From an uncultured Clostridia bacterium (GTDB taxonomy: Bacteria > Bacillota > Clostridia > Oscillospirales > Oscillospiraceae): DNA of 11,731 nt. Each line of letters starts with the position of its first letter. The stretch's first letter is position 1. Made by a program: the position numbers and the translations under genes. The notes beneath the pieces were generated by a model, which worked only from the letters and a program-made list of their open reading frames with translations, was not told where the DNA came from and did no database searches. Shown here in pieces: positions 4,882 through 11,731 of this stretch. The stretch is taken from the NCBI GenBank assembly GCA_947169005.1, contig CAMVOG010000051.1, positions 1-11,731 of the forward strand. The letters run 5' to 3'.

Positions 4882-5959
4882 AGTATCGGGCCTGACCAAG
4901 ACCTACGGGAAAAAGCGAGGCATCGACCGGCTGAATTTCACGATTCAGGACGGGGAGATCGTCGGCTTCCTGGGGCCAAACGGCGCGGGCAAATCCACGA
5001 CCATGAACATCATTACGGGCTATCTGTCCGCGAATTCCGGCGCGGCCCGCATCAGCGGGATCGACGTGCTGGAGGACCCTGTCGCCGCCAAGCGGAACAT
5101 CGGCTATCTGCCCGAGCAGCCGCCCCTGTATCTGGACATGACGGTGGAGGAGTATCTGAACTTTATCTTTGATCTGAAGGGCGTCAAGGAGCTCAAGCGG
5201 AAGGAGCATCTGGCGGAGGTTTGCGAGCTGGTGGGCCTTAAGGACCACTATAAGCGGCTGATCCGCAACCTGTCCAAGGGTTATAAGCAGCGCGTGGGCC
5301 TGGCCCAGGCGCTGGTGGGGAATCCCGACGTGCTGATCCTGGACGAGCCCACCGTGGGCCTGGACCCCAAGCAGATTATTGAGATCCGCAACGTCATTAA
5401 GAACCTGGGCCGGAACAGGACCATCATCCTCTCCACCCACATCCTGCAGGAGGTCTCCGCCATCTGCGAGCGTGTGCTGGTCATCAACAACGGCCAGATC
5501 GTGGCGGACGACAAGCCCGATAACCTCTCCGCCATGATCACCGGCGACCGGAAGCTCATCGTCCGCGTGGCCGGGCCCCGGGACAATGTGCGCAAGATCC
5601 TCCGCTCCGTGGAGGGCGTTCAGTTTGCGGACGTGACGGTACAGTCCGAAAAGGGCTCCTACGACTTCCTGGTGGAGGCCAAGCCCAACGTGGATATCCG
5701 CAAGCCCATGTTCACGGCTCTGGCCAAGGCGGGCTATCCCATCCTTCAGCTCAAGAGCATGGACCTGTCCCTGGAGGACATCTTCATCAAGCTGACCGAG
5801 GAGAAGAAGACGGTCCGTCAGCCCCAGAACAAGCAGCCTAAGAAGCAGCGTCCCGAGGAGAGCGCCGCCCCCGCTGAGGAAGCGGCGGAGAGCTTCGCGC
5901 CCATCGACGTGAATCTGGGCGGAGACGCGGATTTTGAGGAGAAGGAGGGGGATAACTGA
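4874..5959 (+). CDS. ABC transporter ATP-binding protein, GldA-like
   Basis: This 361-residue protein is the cytoplasmic ATPase of an ABC-2 type system. Motifs in order are Walker A GPNGAGKST (34-42), Q-loop YLPEQPPLY with Gln 82, signature LSKGYKQR (133-140), Walker B VLILDEP (153-159) and the switch His in ILSTHIL (His 189). After the nucleotide-binding domain comes the accessory region (about 225-308) ending in LSLEDIFIKLTEE, typical of the GldA/NatA branch. An extra tail of about 50 residues follows: a Lys/Gln stretch (311-326), then an Ala/Glu-rich segment ending in acidic residues. The start has AGGAGGG 10 bases upstream. The stop overlaps the permease ATG by one base (TGATG), so the two are translationally coupled. 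The next three genes identify the Gld-like class rather than a simple drug or sodium exporter. Confidence 0.95.
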   Translation: MIEVSGLTKTYGKKRGIDRLNFTIQDGEIVGFLGPNGAGKSTTMNIITGYLSANSGAARISGIDVLEDPVAAKRNIGYLPEQPPLYLDMTVEEYLNFIFDLKGVKELKRKEHLAEVCELVGLKDHYKRLIRNLSKGYKQRVGLAQALVGNPDVLILDEPTVGLDPKQIIEIRNVIKNLGRNRTIILSTHILQEVSAICERVLVINNGQIVADDKPDNLSAMITGDRKLIVRVAGPRDNVRKILRSVEGVQFADVTVQSEKGSYDFLVEAKPNVDIRKPMFTALAKAGYPILQLKSMDLSLEDIFIKLTEEKKTVRQPQNKQPKKQRPEESAAPAEEAAESFAPIDVNLGGDADFEEKEGDN

Positions 5960-6663
5960 TGTTTGCCGTTTATAAGCGCGACCTGCGGGCCTACTTCACG
6001 TCGCCCCTGGGCTATGTGTTCATCGCCGCCTTCCTTATTATCACGAACCTCATCTTTTTCGTGACGAACCTGCTGACGGGCGCCAACGCTCTCGTCAACG
6101 TCTACTCCATCATCCTTTACATCCTCATTATCGTGGTGCCCGTGCTGACCATGCGCACCTTCAGCGAGGACTATAAGCAGAAGACCGATCAGCTCCTGCT
6201 GACGGCCCCGGTGAAGGCCTCCGGCATCGTGCTGGGCAAGTTCCTGGCCGCCTATACGGTCTATTTCATCGCCCTGGTTTTCACGATCCTTTATGTTATC
6301 ATCGTCGCCGCGGTGGGCGACGTGAACATGGGCGCCGTGGTGGGCAACTACATCGCCCTCCTGGCCGTGGCCGCCGTTTACATCGCCATCGGCTGCTTTA
6401 TCTCCTCCCTGACGGAGAATCAGCTCGTGGCCGCCATCGCCACCCTGGGCGTCTTCATCGCCCTCTTCCTCATGGACTACGCCTACAGCCTCGTGAACGT
6501 GGACTGGATCAAGGGCGTTCTCTACTGGCTGTCCATTTTCCGCAGATTCAACACCTTCCGCTTGGGCGTGTTCTCTGTGGCGGACTTTTTCTATTACGTC
6601 AGCATCGCGGCCGCTTTCATTTTCCTGACCGTCCGGGTCCTGGAAAAGAAGCGCTGGAGCTAA
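5959..6663 (+). CDS. ABC-2 type permease, GldF-like
   Basis: A 234-residue integral membrane protein with about six hydrophobic segments, near residues 17-37, 47-65, 97-119, 130-150, 153-173 and 206-227. The conserved cytoplasmic loop after the second segment, VLTMRTFSEDYKQKTDQLLL (62-81), is the signature of the GldF/ABC-2 permease group, in which it contacts the ATPase. The protein ends with a short basic tail. It should form the channel with the upstream ATPase; no substrate can be deduced. The start ATG shares its A with the upstream stop, with AGGAGGGG about 7 bases before it. The next gene follows after 16 bases. Length is normal for the family. Confidence 0.94.
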   Translation: MFAVYKRDLRAYFTSPLGYVFIAAFLIITNLIFFVTNLLTGANALVNVYSIILYILIIVVPVLTMRTFSEDYKQKTDQLLLTAPVKASGIVLGKFLAAYTVYFIALVFTILYVIIVAAVGDVNMGAVVGNYIALLAVAAVYIAIGCFISSLTENQLVAAIATLGVFIALFLMDYAYSLVNVDWIKGVLYWLSIFRRFNTFRLGVFSVADFFYYVSIAAAFIFLTVRVLEKKRWS

Positions 6664-6679
6664 GGGAGGTGCGCGTCCG

Positions 6680-8191
6680 ATGAAGAAAGAAAACGAAAAT
6701 CTCACCGAAGGCGTGCTGGACGTAGAGCTGGCCGCCGAACAGGAAGAAATAAAAAGCAGAAAATTCAAATACGGTACCCTGGCGACGATCTTTACCATCG
6801 TCTTCCTCGTGGCCCTGGTGCTGGTGAACGTGCTGGTGGGCTATCTGACGGACCGCTACGTGCTGGAGATCGATATGACCAGCGAGCGGCTCTTCGAGAT
6901 CTCCGAGGACACTATGGAGGTCCTGGACGATCTCAGCGAGCCCGTGACCATCACGGTGCTGGCGGAGGAGACCACTTACCGGGATTCCACCGACCTGCTG
7001 AGCAATATCTACGAGACCCTGCAGCGTTACGAGGCTCTTGCCGGGGGCAAGCTCACCGTGCGCTACATCAACCCCACCGTAAACCCCCGCATCGTGGAGC
7101 AGTATGACGTGCTGGGCGATCTGACCAGCAACGACATCATCGTGGAGAGCGCACGCCGCTCCAAGAAGCTCTCTCCCACCACCCTGTACAATACGGAGAC
7201 CAGCGACGAGGGCATCACCTACTATGTGGGCCTGCGCGCCGAGCAGAAGCTGACCTCCGCCATTCTTTACGTCACCGAGGAGTCCGTTTCCCGCGCCGCT
7301 TATATCCGCGGCCATAACGAGGACTACTTCATGGATGAGCTGGACTCCCTGCTCACCGCCGCCAACTACGATGTGACCAGCGTGATCCTGGCCCGCGAGG
7401 AAATCCCTGAGGACGTAAACCTCATCATTATTTCCTCTCCCACGGTGGACTTCAGCCTGGAGGAGATCGACAAGCTGGAGGCGTACCTCAATGCCGGCGG
7501 CGACGCCCTGGTTTCCATGACGCCCAACGTGGCCGAGCCTCTGGACAATCTGAGCCTGTTCTTTGAGGAGTGGGGTATCCGTTACAGCGACAAGCTGGTT
7601 TTTGACTCTCAGCAGAGCCTTTCCGGCTATCCCATGTACGTGGTGCCCAACATCGCCTCCCTGGAGGGGATCACCGACAATCTGAATCTGCGCAACCAGT
7701 TTGCCTTGGTGGTCGGCGGCCGCGCCATCAACATGACCAATACCCAGACCAGCAACGTTTACGTCACGGCGCTGATGACCTCCTCCGATACCTCTTATTC
7801 CAAGGATATCAACGACATCGCCTACGGCTACGACCAGGCGGAGAACGACGAGGTCGGCCCCTTCAACCTGGCGGTCATGTCCGAAAGCTACGTCTATGAC
7901 AAGAACAATAATCTGACCCGGTCCAGCGTGCTTTTCGTCAACGCGGGTATGATTACGGACAGCGTTCTGAAGGCATCCAACTTCCTGAACGCGTCCTATC
8001 TGACTACGGCGCTGAACTTCATCAATGATTATTCCGACGCGGTCATCATCCCCGATAAGAACTTCCAGTCCACCACGCTGAACATCCTCAGCTGGCAGGT
8101 CACGCTGGTCTTCTGGATCGTGGTCATTGCCATCCCGCTGGCGATCCTCGCCATCGGCGTCATCGTCTGGGCCAGGAGGAGGCATCTGTAA
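6680..8191 (+). CDS. GldG-family protein with large extracytoplasmic domain
   Basis: A 503-residue protein with one transmembrane helix at about 33-56, a large hydrophilic region, and a second helix at about 472-497 followed by the basic end RRRHL. Both ends are therefore cytoplasmic and the middle lies outside. The stretch DMTSERLFEISEDTMEVL (65-82) and the following PVTITVLAEE are characteristic of the GldG/ABC_transp_aux family (PF09822-type), whose outer domain is thought to bind a sugar- or peptide-like ligand or a partner; the role is not established. GGGAGGT precedes ATG 6680. The stop TAA shares a base with the next ATG (TAATG), and AGGAGG sits inside its last codons. It is the third member of an operon whose order ATPase-permease-GldG-DUF4340 recurs in many bacteria. 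Confidence 0.93.
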   Translation: MKKENENLTEGVLDVELAAEQEEIKSRKFKYGTLATIFTIVFLVALVLVNVLVGYLTDRYVLEIDMTSERLFEISEDTMEVLDDLSEPVTITVLAEETTYRDSTDLLSNIYETLQRYEALAGGKLTVRYINPTVNPRIVEQYDVLGDLTSNDIIVESARRSKKLSPTTLYNTETSDEGITYYVGLRAEQKLTSAILYVTEESVSRAAYIRGHNEDYFMDELDSLLTAANYDVTSVILAREEIPEDVNLIIISSPTVDFSLEEIDKLEAYLNAGGDALVSMTPNVAEPLDNLSLFFEEWGIRYSDKLVFDSQQSLSGYPMYVVPNIASLEGITDNLNLRNQFALVVGGRAINMTNTQTSNVYVTALMTSSDTSYSKDINDIAYGYDQAENDEVGPFNLAVMSESYVYDKNNNLTRSSVLFVNAGMITDSVLKASNFLNASYLTTALNFINDYSDAVIIPDKNFQSTTLNILSWQVTLVFWIVVIAIPLAILAIGVIVWARRRHL

Positions 8192-9705
8192 TGTCCGTTT
8201 CCAAAAGCGCGAAGCCGATCCTGATCGGCGTCATCGTCATCGTGGTGGCCGCCCTGGCGATCCTGGCCTTTACGGTGATCTTCCCTCCGAAGGAGGAGCC
8301 GCAGCTCGAGGAGGAGCCCGCGGATACCGCCGCCGAGGAGGTCTACTACGTTATCAAGGAGGATGGCAACACCCTCACCCAGATCAAGGCCTTTTACGCG
8401 GACGGCGAGACCCTGACCATCAATTATGAGCGGGACGAGAACGGGAAACTCAGCTACCATGTGGAGCCCGAGGCCACCTTCTTTGAGTACAATACCTCCA
8501 AATTCCGCTCCATGATGTTTACCATGACCTCGCTGAACGCGGTGAAGATCGTTTCCGAGCACCCGGAGAATCTGGCGGACTACGGCCTGGACGAGCCCCA
8601 GTTCCGCATGCAGATGAGCTTTGAGGACGGTCATTCCGTCACCCTCTATGTGGGCGATCCTACGCCCGTGGACCGGTATTATTACGCCAAGACCGACGCG
8701 AGCGACACCGTCTACATCATCGGTAACTACATCACCAGTCTGCTGATGCGCAGCGAGCTGGAATACCGCAATATCTCCACCTTCCCCCAGTATACCGAGG
8801 ATGATATTTATTCCAACATCAACTGGTTGCGGGTCACGAAGCGGGACGGCACCGTGGTGGAGGTCGTGCTGGACACGGACTTCTCCATGGAGGGCAACAA
8901 GGCTTCCTCCTCCTACATGCTGCTTTCCCCCGTAGTCTCTTCCTGCACCGACGAGCTGGTGCAGTCCAAGCTGTTGGACGTGGCGGCCACCATCACCTTC
9001 GGCAGCATCCTCCAGGACATCACCCCCGCGGAGCTGGCGGACTACGGCTTTGAGAATCCCGGCCGCTTCGAGATCGGCGACGTGGAGGGCAATACCCTGG
9101 ACCTGGTGGTAGGCGGCAGCCTCAGCACCGGCCTGGATTACGTCATCATGGGCGAGCAGTACGACGCCTACCTGGCCGGTGAGGTGGACGTGCTGACCCT
9201 GCTGAGCTACAGCCACGATGCCTTCGCCGTCCTGGATATCGACTATACGACCCTGCTGAACCGCGCCATCTGGATCCAGAACATCCATGAGGTGAAGACC
9301 ATCATCTATGACATGGCCGGCACCGTCTATACCATGGAGATGGATGAATATGACGACGTGACGGGCTCCGGCGTGGAGGTCGTGCGTACCGTGGGTACCA
9401 TCAACGGCAAGTCCATTACCGAGACCAACACCAAGCGTCTCTATTCCCGCACGCTGAACCTCCGCGAGGTGGGCGAGGTCCCGGCGGACGCCCAGTTGGG
9501 CGACGTGAGCTATACCATCACCTTGGTCCTCAAGGACGGCAGCACCCGCAAGCTGGAAATGCTGAAGCTCAACGAGCGCCAGTATGCCTGCCGCGTGGAC
9601 GGGGTCACGGAATTCTATATCTACCGCAGCAATATCGAGACCCTCATCACCGCTTTGGAGCGCGTGATGGACGACAGAAACGTTTCGCTGGTGTACACCA
9701 CCTGA
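8191..9705 (+). CDS. DUF4340 membrane-anchored extracytoplasmic protein
   Basis: A 504-residue protein with an uncleaved N-terminal anchor (hydrophobic 10-31, after MSVSKSAKP), then an acidic stretch (34-50, rich in Glu and Pro) and a long outer region. The diagnostic DUF4340 motif appears twice: NLADYGLDEP at 127-136 and ELADYGFENP at 281-290, each followed by a strand-rich block with a VGD or VGG turn. This points to an internal duplication about 154 residues apart. The function of the family is unknown; it is routinely encoded beside GldG-family proteins and is likely their partner outside the membrane. It has few Cys and no enzyme motif I recognise. The start overlaps the previous stop by one base. 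A strong hairpin follows 31 bases after the stop, so this is the last gene of the operon or the point of partial read-through into lar. Confidence 0.92.
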   Translation: MSVSKSAKPILIGVIVIVVAALAILAFTVIFPPKEEPQLEEEPADTAAEEVYYVIKEDGNTLTQIKAFYADGETLTINYERDENGKLSYHVEPEATFFEYNTSKFRSMMFTMTSLNAVKIVSEHPENLADYGLDEPQFRMQMSFEDGHSVTLYVGDPTPVDRYYYAKTDASDTVYIIGNYITSLLMRSELEYRNISTFPQYTEDDIYSNINWLRVTKRDGTVVEVVLDTDFSMEGNKASSSYMLLSPVVSSCTDELVQSKLLDVAATITFGSILQDITPAELADYGFENPGRFEIGDVEGNTLDLVVGGSLSTGLDYVIMGEQYDAYLAGEVDVLTLLSYSHDAFAVLDIDYTTLLNRAIWIQNIHEVKTIIYDMAGTVYTMEMDEYDDVTGSGVEVVRTVGTINGKSITETNTKRLYSRTLNLREVGEVPADAQLGDVSYTITLVLKDGSTRKLEMLKLNERQYACRVDGVTEFYIYRSNIETLITALERVMDDRNVSLVYTT

Positions 9706-9736
9706 TTCGGAACAACCCAGCGGAGATCAAGCACAG

Positions 9737-9770
9737 AATGCCTCCGGATGAAGCCATCCGGAGGCATTTT
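9737..9770 (+). terminator. Hairpin terminator or attenuator before larE
   Basis: AATGCCTCCGGATG (9737-9750) and CATCCGGAGGCATT (9755-9768) form a perfect 14-bp stem with loop AAGC and a short T run (9767-9770) before CAAAAAG. It should end the DUF4340 operon. Only about 20 bases separate it from the larE start, and no promoter is visible in that space, so it may control read-through into lar. CGGAG at 9721-9725 could compete by pairing with CTCCG in the left arm, though five pairs is slight. Confidence 0.8.
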
Positions 9771-9791
9771 CAAAAAGAGAGGAGAGAACCC

Positions 9792-10541
9792 ATGCTTAAG
9801 GCATTCTTTACGGAAAACCCGCGGGCTGCCATCGCCTTCTCCGGCGGTACGGATTCCGCTTTTCTTCTGAGCCAGGCCGCCCGCTATGCCCGGGATTGCA
9901 CCGCCTATTTCGTCAAAAGCGAGTTTCAGCCCGCCTTTGAGCGGGAGGACGCGGAGCGCCTGGCCGACGAGCTTGGGGTACGACTCCGGGTGCTGGAGCG
10001 CAGCATGACGGAGGCTCCCGAGGTGCTGGCCAACCCGGCGGATCGCTGTTATCTCTGCAAGCAGCGGGTCTTCTCCGCAATCTGGGCCGCGGCCCGGGCG
10101 GACGGCTACGAGCTGCTGCTGGACGGCAGCAACCTGGACGATGATCCCGCCCAGCGCCCCGGCATGCGGGCCCTGCGGGAATTACAGGTCCGCTCGCCCC
10201 TGCGGGAGGCGGGGCTCACCAAGGCGGAGGTCCGCCGCCTCAGCCGGGAGGCGGGGCTCTTCACCTGGGATAAGCCCTCCTACTCCTGCCTTGCTACCCG
10301 CGTCCCTACGGGCACGACCATTACCCCCGCCATGCTCTCCGCCATCGAGCGGGGGGAGGGCAGGCTCATGGAGCTGGGCTTCTCCGGCTTCCGTCTGCGC
10401 TGGCGGGAGCGGGGCGCCAAGTTAGAGGTCCCGGCTGCCCAGCTTCCCCTGGTGCTGGAAAAGCGTGAGGAGATACTGGACTGTCTTTCCCCGGATTTCG
10501 GGGAGATCAGCCTGGACCTGCGCCCCAGGGAAAACCACTGA
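9792..10541 (+). CDS. larE: ATP-dependent sulfur transferase LarE
   Basis: LarE activates the carboxylated pyridinium intermediate with ATP and inserts sulfur, making the two thio groups of the nickel-pincer nucleotide cofactor. The protein is 249 residues. Its PP-loop is SGGTDS (17-22), with Thr where Val is usual. Cys residues in conserved settings are C86 and C89 in RCYLCK and C166 in KPSYSCLATR; C166 aligns with the Cys reported as the sacrificial sulfur donor in Lactobacillus plantarum LarE. Further motifs are DGSNLDD (111-117) and RSPLREAGLTKAEVR. ATG 9792 with AGAGGAGAG just upstream is preferred over in-frame ATG 9738, which lies inside the hairpin stem and has a poor ribosome site. 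The gene is followed by larB after 16 bases. Whether sulfur comes from the protein Cys or from an iron-sulfur cluster cannot be decided here. Confidence 0.95.
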   Translation: MLKAFFTENPRAAIAFSGGTDSAFLLSQAARYARDCTAYFVKSEFQPAFEREDAERLADELGVRLRVLERSMTEAPEVLANPADRCYLCKQRVFSAIWAAARADGYELLLDGSNLDDDPAQRPGMRALRELQVRSPLREAGLTKAEVRRLSREAGLFTWDKPSYSCLATRVPTGTTITPAMLSAIERGEGRLMELGFSGFRLRWRERGAKLEVPAAQLPLVLEKREEILDCLSPDFGEISLDLRPRENH

Positions 10542-10557
10542 AAGGCAGGGTTGAAAC

Positions 10558-11319
10558 ATGGACAAGACGGAGCTGCACGCGCTGCTGCGGGAGGTCGCCG
10601 CGGGGAGCATGTCCCCGGAGGAGGCGGCTGTACGCATCAAGACGGCTCCCTTTGAGGAACTGGGCTACGCCAAGGTGGATCACCACCGGGAGCTGCGCCA
10701 GGGGGCCCAGGAGGTCATCTTCGGCGCGGGAAAGACGGCGGAGCAGATCGAGGGCATCCTGCGAGCCATGCTGGACAAAGGGGACAAGGGCATCCTCATC
10801 ACCCGCCTCCAGCCGGAGAAGGCGGCCTACCTCTCCGAGCGCTTTGAGCTGGACTATCACGCCGAGGCCCGCATCGCCGTGGCCGCCCCGGAGAAGGACA
10901 AGAAGTTGGTTGGCTCCGTGGTGGTGGCCTGCGGCGGCACCAGCGATATTCCCGTCTGCGAGGAGGCTGCCGTCACGGCGGAGACCCTGGGCAGCCGGGT
11001 CCATCGGCTCTACGACGTGGGCGTTTCGGGCCTCCATCGGCTGCTGGCCAATATGGAGCTGCTCAGCTCCGCCCGGGCCGTGGTGGCCGTGGCGGGCATG
11101 GAAGGGGCCCTGGCCAGCGTCCTGGGGGGGCTGGTGGACTGCCCCGTGATCGCCGTGCCCACCAGCGTGGGCTACGGGGCCAGCTTCGGCGGTGTGGCCG
11201 CCCTGCTGGCGATGCTGAATTCCTGCGCCAGCGGCGTGTCCGTGGTGAATATCGATAACGGCTTCGGGGCCGGTTACCTGGCCTCCATGATCAATAAAAC
11301 GGAGGGGATCGACCAATGA
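10558..11319 (+). CDS. larB: Pyridinium-3,5-biscarboxylic acid mononucleotide synthase LarB
   Basis: LarB carboxylates nicotinic acid adenine dinucleotide at C5 and hydrolyses the phosphoanhydride, the first step of nickel-pincer cofactor synthesis. The 253-residue protein is full length. The N-terminal part has RQGAQEVIFGAGKT (47-60), typical of LarB. The PurE-like domain shows GGTSDIPVCEEA (126-137), AGMEGALASVLGGLV (179-193), PTSVGYGASFGG (201-212) and LNSCASG (220-226); Cys 223 aligns with the catalytic Cys described for L. plantarum LarB. ATG 10558 has CAGGG 7 bases upstream. Its stop overlaps larC (ATGA), so translation is coupled. The protein is cytoplasmic. No anomaly is visible. Confidence 0.96.
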   Translation: MDKTELHALLREVAAGSMSPEEAAVRIKTAPFEELGYAKVDHHRELRQGAQEVIFGAGKTAEQIEGILRAMLDKGDKGILITRLQPEKAAYLSERFELDYHAEARIAVAAPEKDKKLVGSVVVACGGTSDIPVCEEAAVTAETLGSRVHRLYDVGVSGLHRLLANMELLSSARAVVAVAGMEGALASVLGGLVDCPVIAVPTSVGYGASFGGVAALLAMLNSCASGVSVVNIDNGFGAGYLASMINKTEGIDQ

Positions 11320-11731
11320 AAACCTTGTATCTGGATTGCTCCATGGGCGCTTCCGGCGATCTGCTGACGGCGGCCCTGCTGGCCCTCTTTCCAGAGCGGG
11401 AGGCGGGGCTGGCGGAGCTGAACGGCCTCGGCGTCCCCGGCGTGGAATTCCGGGCGGGGGAGAAGGAGCAGTACGGTCTCACGGGCCTGCACGTGACGGT
11501 CCTGGTCCACGGCCTGGATGAGGAAGAGCTGGCTTCCGGAAGCGAAAGCGTCTACAGCCATGAGCATACCCACGAGCATCACCATGACCACGACCATGAG
11601 CATACCCACAGCCACGTCCATCACGGGCTGGAGGATATTCGCGCCATCCTGGCGGGGCTGAACGCCCCCGAGCGCGTGAAGGCCAACGCCGCCGCCGTCT
11701 ACGCGCTGATCGCCGCCGCTGAATCGAAGGT
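11316..11731 (+). CDS. larC: Nickel-inserting cyclometallase LarC, 3' end cut by the window
   Basis: LarC inserts nickel into the dithiolated nucleotide, using CTP in the characterised enzyme, to complete the nickel-pincer cofactor. The first 138 codons are present and the rest lies beyond the window. The N-terminus MKTLYLDCSMGASGDLLTAA is typical of the family. Residues 82-103 form a His-rich stretch with 13 His among 22 residues alternating with Glu, Asp, Thr and Ser, a likely nickel-binding or storage loop. After it GLEDIRAIL resumes the conserved fold. In L. plantarum larC is split by a programmed frameshift; whether that applies here cannot be seen. ATG 11316 overlaps the larB stop. The order larE-larB-larC and overlaps imply one operon; LarA is not in view. 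Confidence 0.94.
   Translation, partial: MKTLYLDCSMGASGDLLTAALLALFPEREAGLAELNGLGVPGVEFRAGEKEQYGLTGLHVTVLVHGLDEEELASGSESVYSHEHTHEHHHDHDHEHTHSHVHHGLEDIRAILAGLNAPERVKANAAAVYALIAAAESK
11558..11609 (+). repeat. 16-base direct repeat inside the His-rich part of larC
   Basis: CCATGAGCATACCCAC occurs at 11558-11573 and again at 11594-11609, 36 bases (12 codons) apart and in frame. It encodes the repeated unit H-E-H-T-H. The repeat suggests that the His-rich loop grew by local duplication and may vary in length between strains. Confidence 0.75.

Noticed and set aside
6617..9288. Long minus-strand open frames opposite the GldG and DUF4340 genes
   Set aside because: Antisense shadows: the opposite strand carries proteins with clear family motifs and coupled starts, while these translations are Gly/His/Val-rich and unlike any family.
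9738..9791. Upstream ATG extending LarE by 18 residues
   Set aside because: The ATG lies inside the terminator stem, its nearest GGAG is 12 bases away, and ATG 9792 has a better site and a family-like N-terminus.
10507..11316. Minus-strand open frame opposite larB
   Set aside because: Antisense shadow of a certain gene, His/Gly-rich and without a family match.
1..11731. CRISPR arrays, tRNA genes, insertion sequences, phage or toxin-antitoxin genes
   Set aside because: No regularly spaced repeats, cloverleaf-like sequence, transposase or integrase motifs were found in reading both strands.

Overview
The window reads as chromosomal DNA of a GC-rich, low-GC-lineage-type Firmicute, most likely an Oscillospiraceae-like gut anaerobe (Flavonifractor/Lawsonibacter/Intestinimonas type). 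This is inference from gene content and style: dense coding with GGAGG-type ribosome sites, a SigH-type sigma factor, ruvC-ruvA-ruvB order, a Gld-like ABC operon with a DUF4340 protein, and lar genes. No mobile element, tRNA, rRNA or CRISPR array was seen.

Layout. (1) 2-2203: the Holliday-junction set ruvC (5' end cut off by the window), ruvA and ruvB. The two spacers carry short repeated motifs. (2) 2260-3320: a textbook promoter (TTGACA-N17-TATACT) with an operator-like dyad over its -10, driving a SigH-like sigma factor and a small protein with four CxxC pairs, closed by a strong terminator. (3) 3418-4299: an orphan lipoprotein gene with its own candidate promoter. (4) 4351-4551 on the minus strand: rpmE (ribosomal protein L31), convergent with the lipoprotein gene and sharing a hairpin terminator with it. 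(5) 4552-4873: a 322-base divergent intergenic region with one promoter pointing each way, a roughly 140-base structured leader and a small upstream ORF. (6) 4874-9705: a tightly packed four-gene operon encoding an ABC ATPase, an ABC-2 permease, a GldG-family two-TM protein and a DUF4340 membrane-anchored protein. Two of its three junctions overlap by one base. (7) 9737-9770: a perfect 14-bp hairpin with a short T run, directly before (8) 9792-11731: larE, larB and the start of larC, which make the nickel-pincer nucleotide cofactor.

How the genes work together. RuvABC migrates and resolves recombination junctions. The Gld-like operon should form one inner-membrane complex: cytoplasmic ATPase, permease, and two proteins with large extracytoplasmic domains. 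Its substrate is unknown in Firmicutes. LarB carboxylates the pyridinium ring of nicotinic acid adenine dinucleotide, LarE supplies sulfur, and LarC inserts nickel. The enzyme that would use the cofactor (LarA or another family member) is not in the window.

I do not see a wholly new system. The best candidates for a second look are the Gld-like/DUF4340 operon, the hairpin just before larE with no clear promoter behind it, and the dyad over the sigma-factor promoter.
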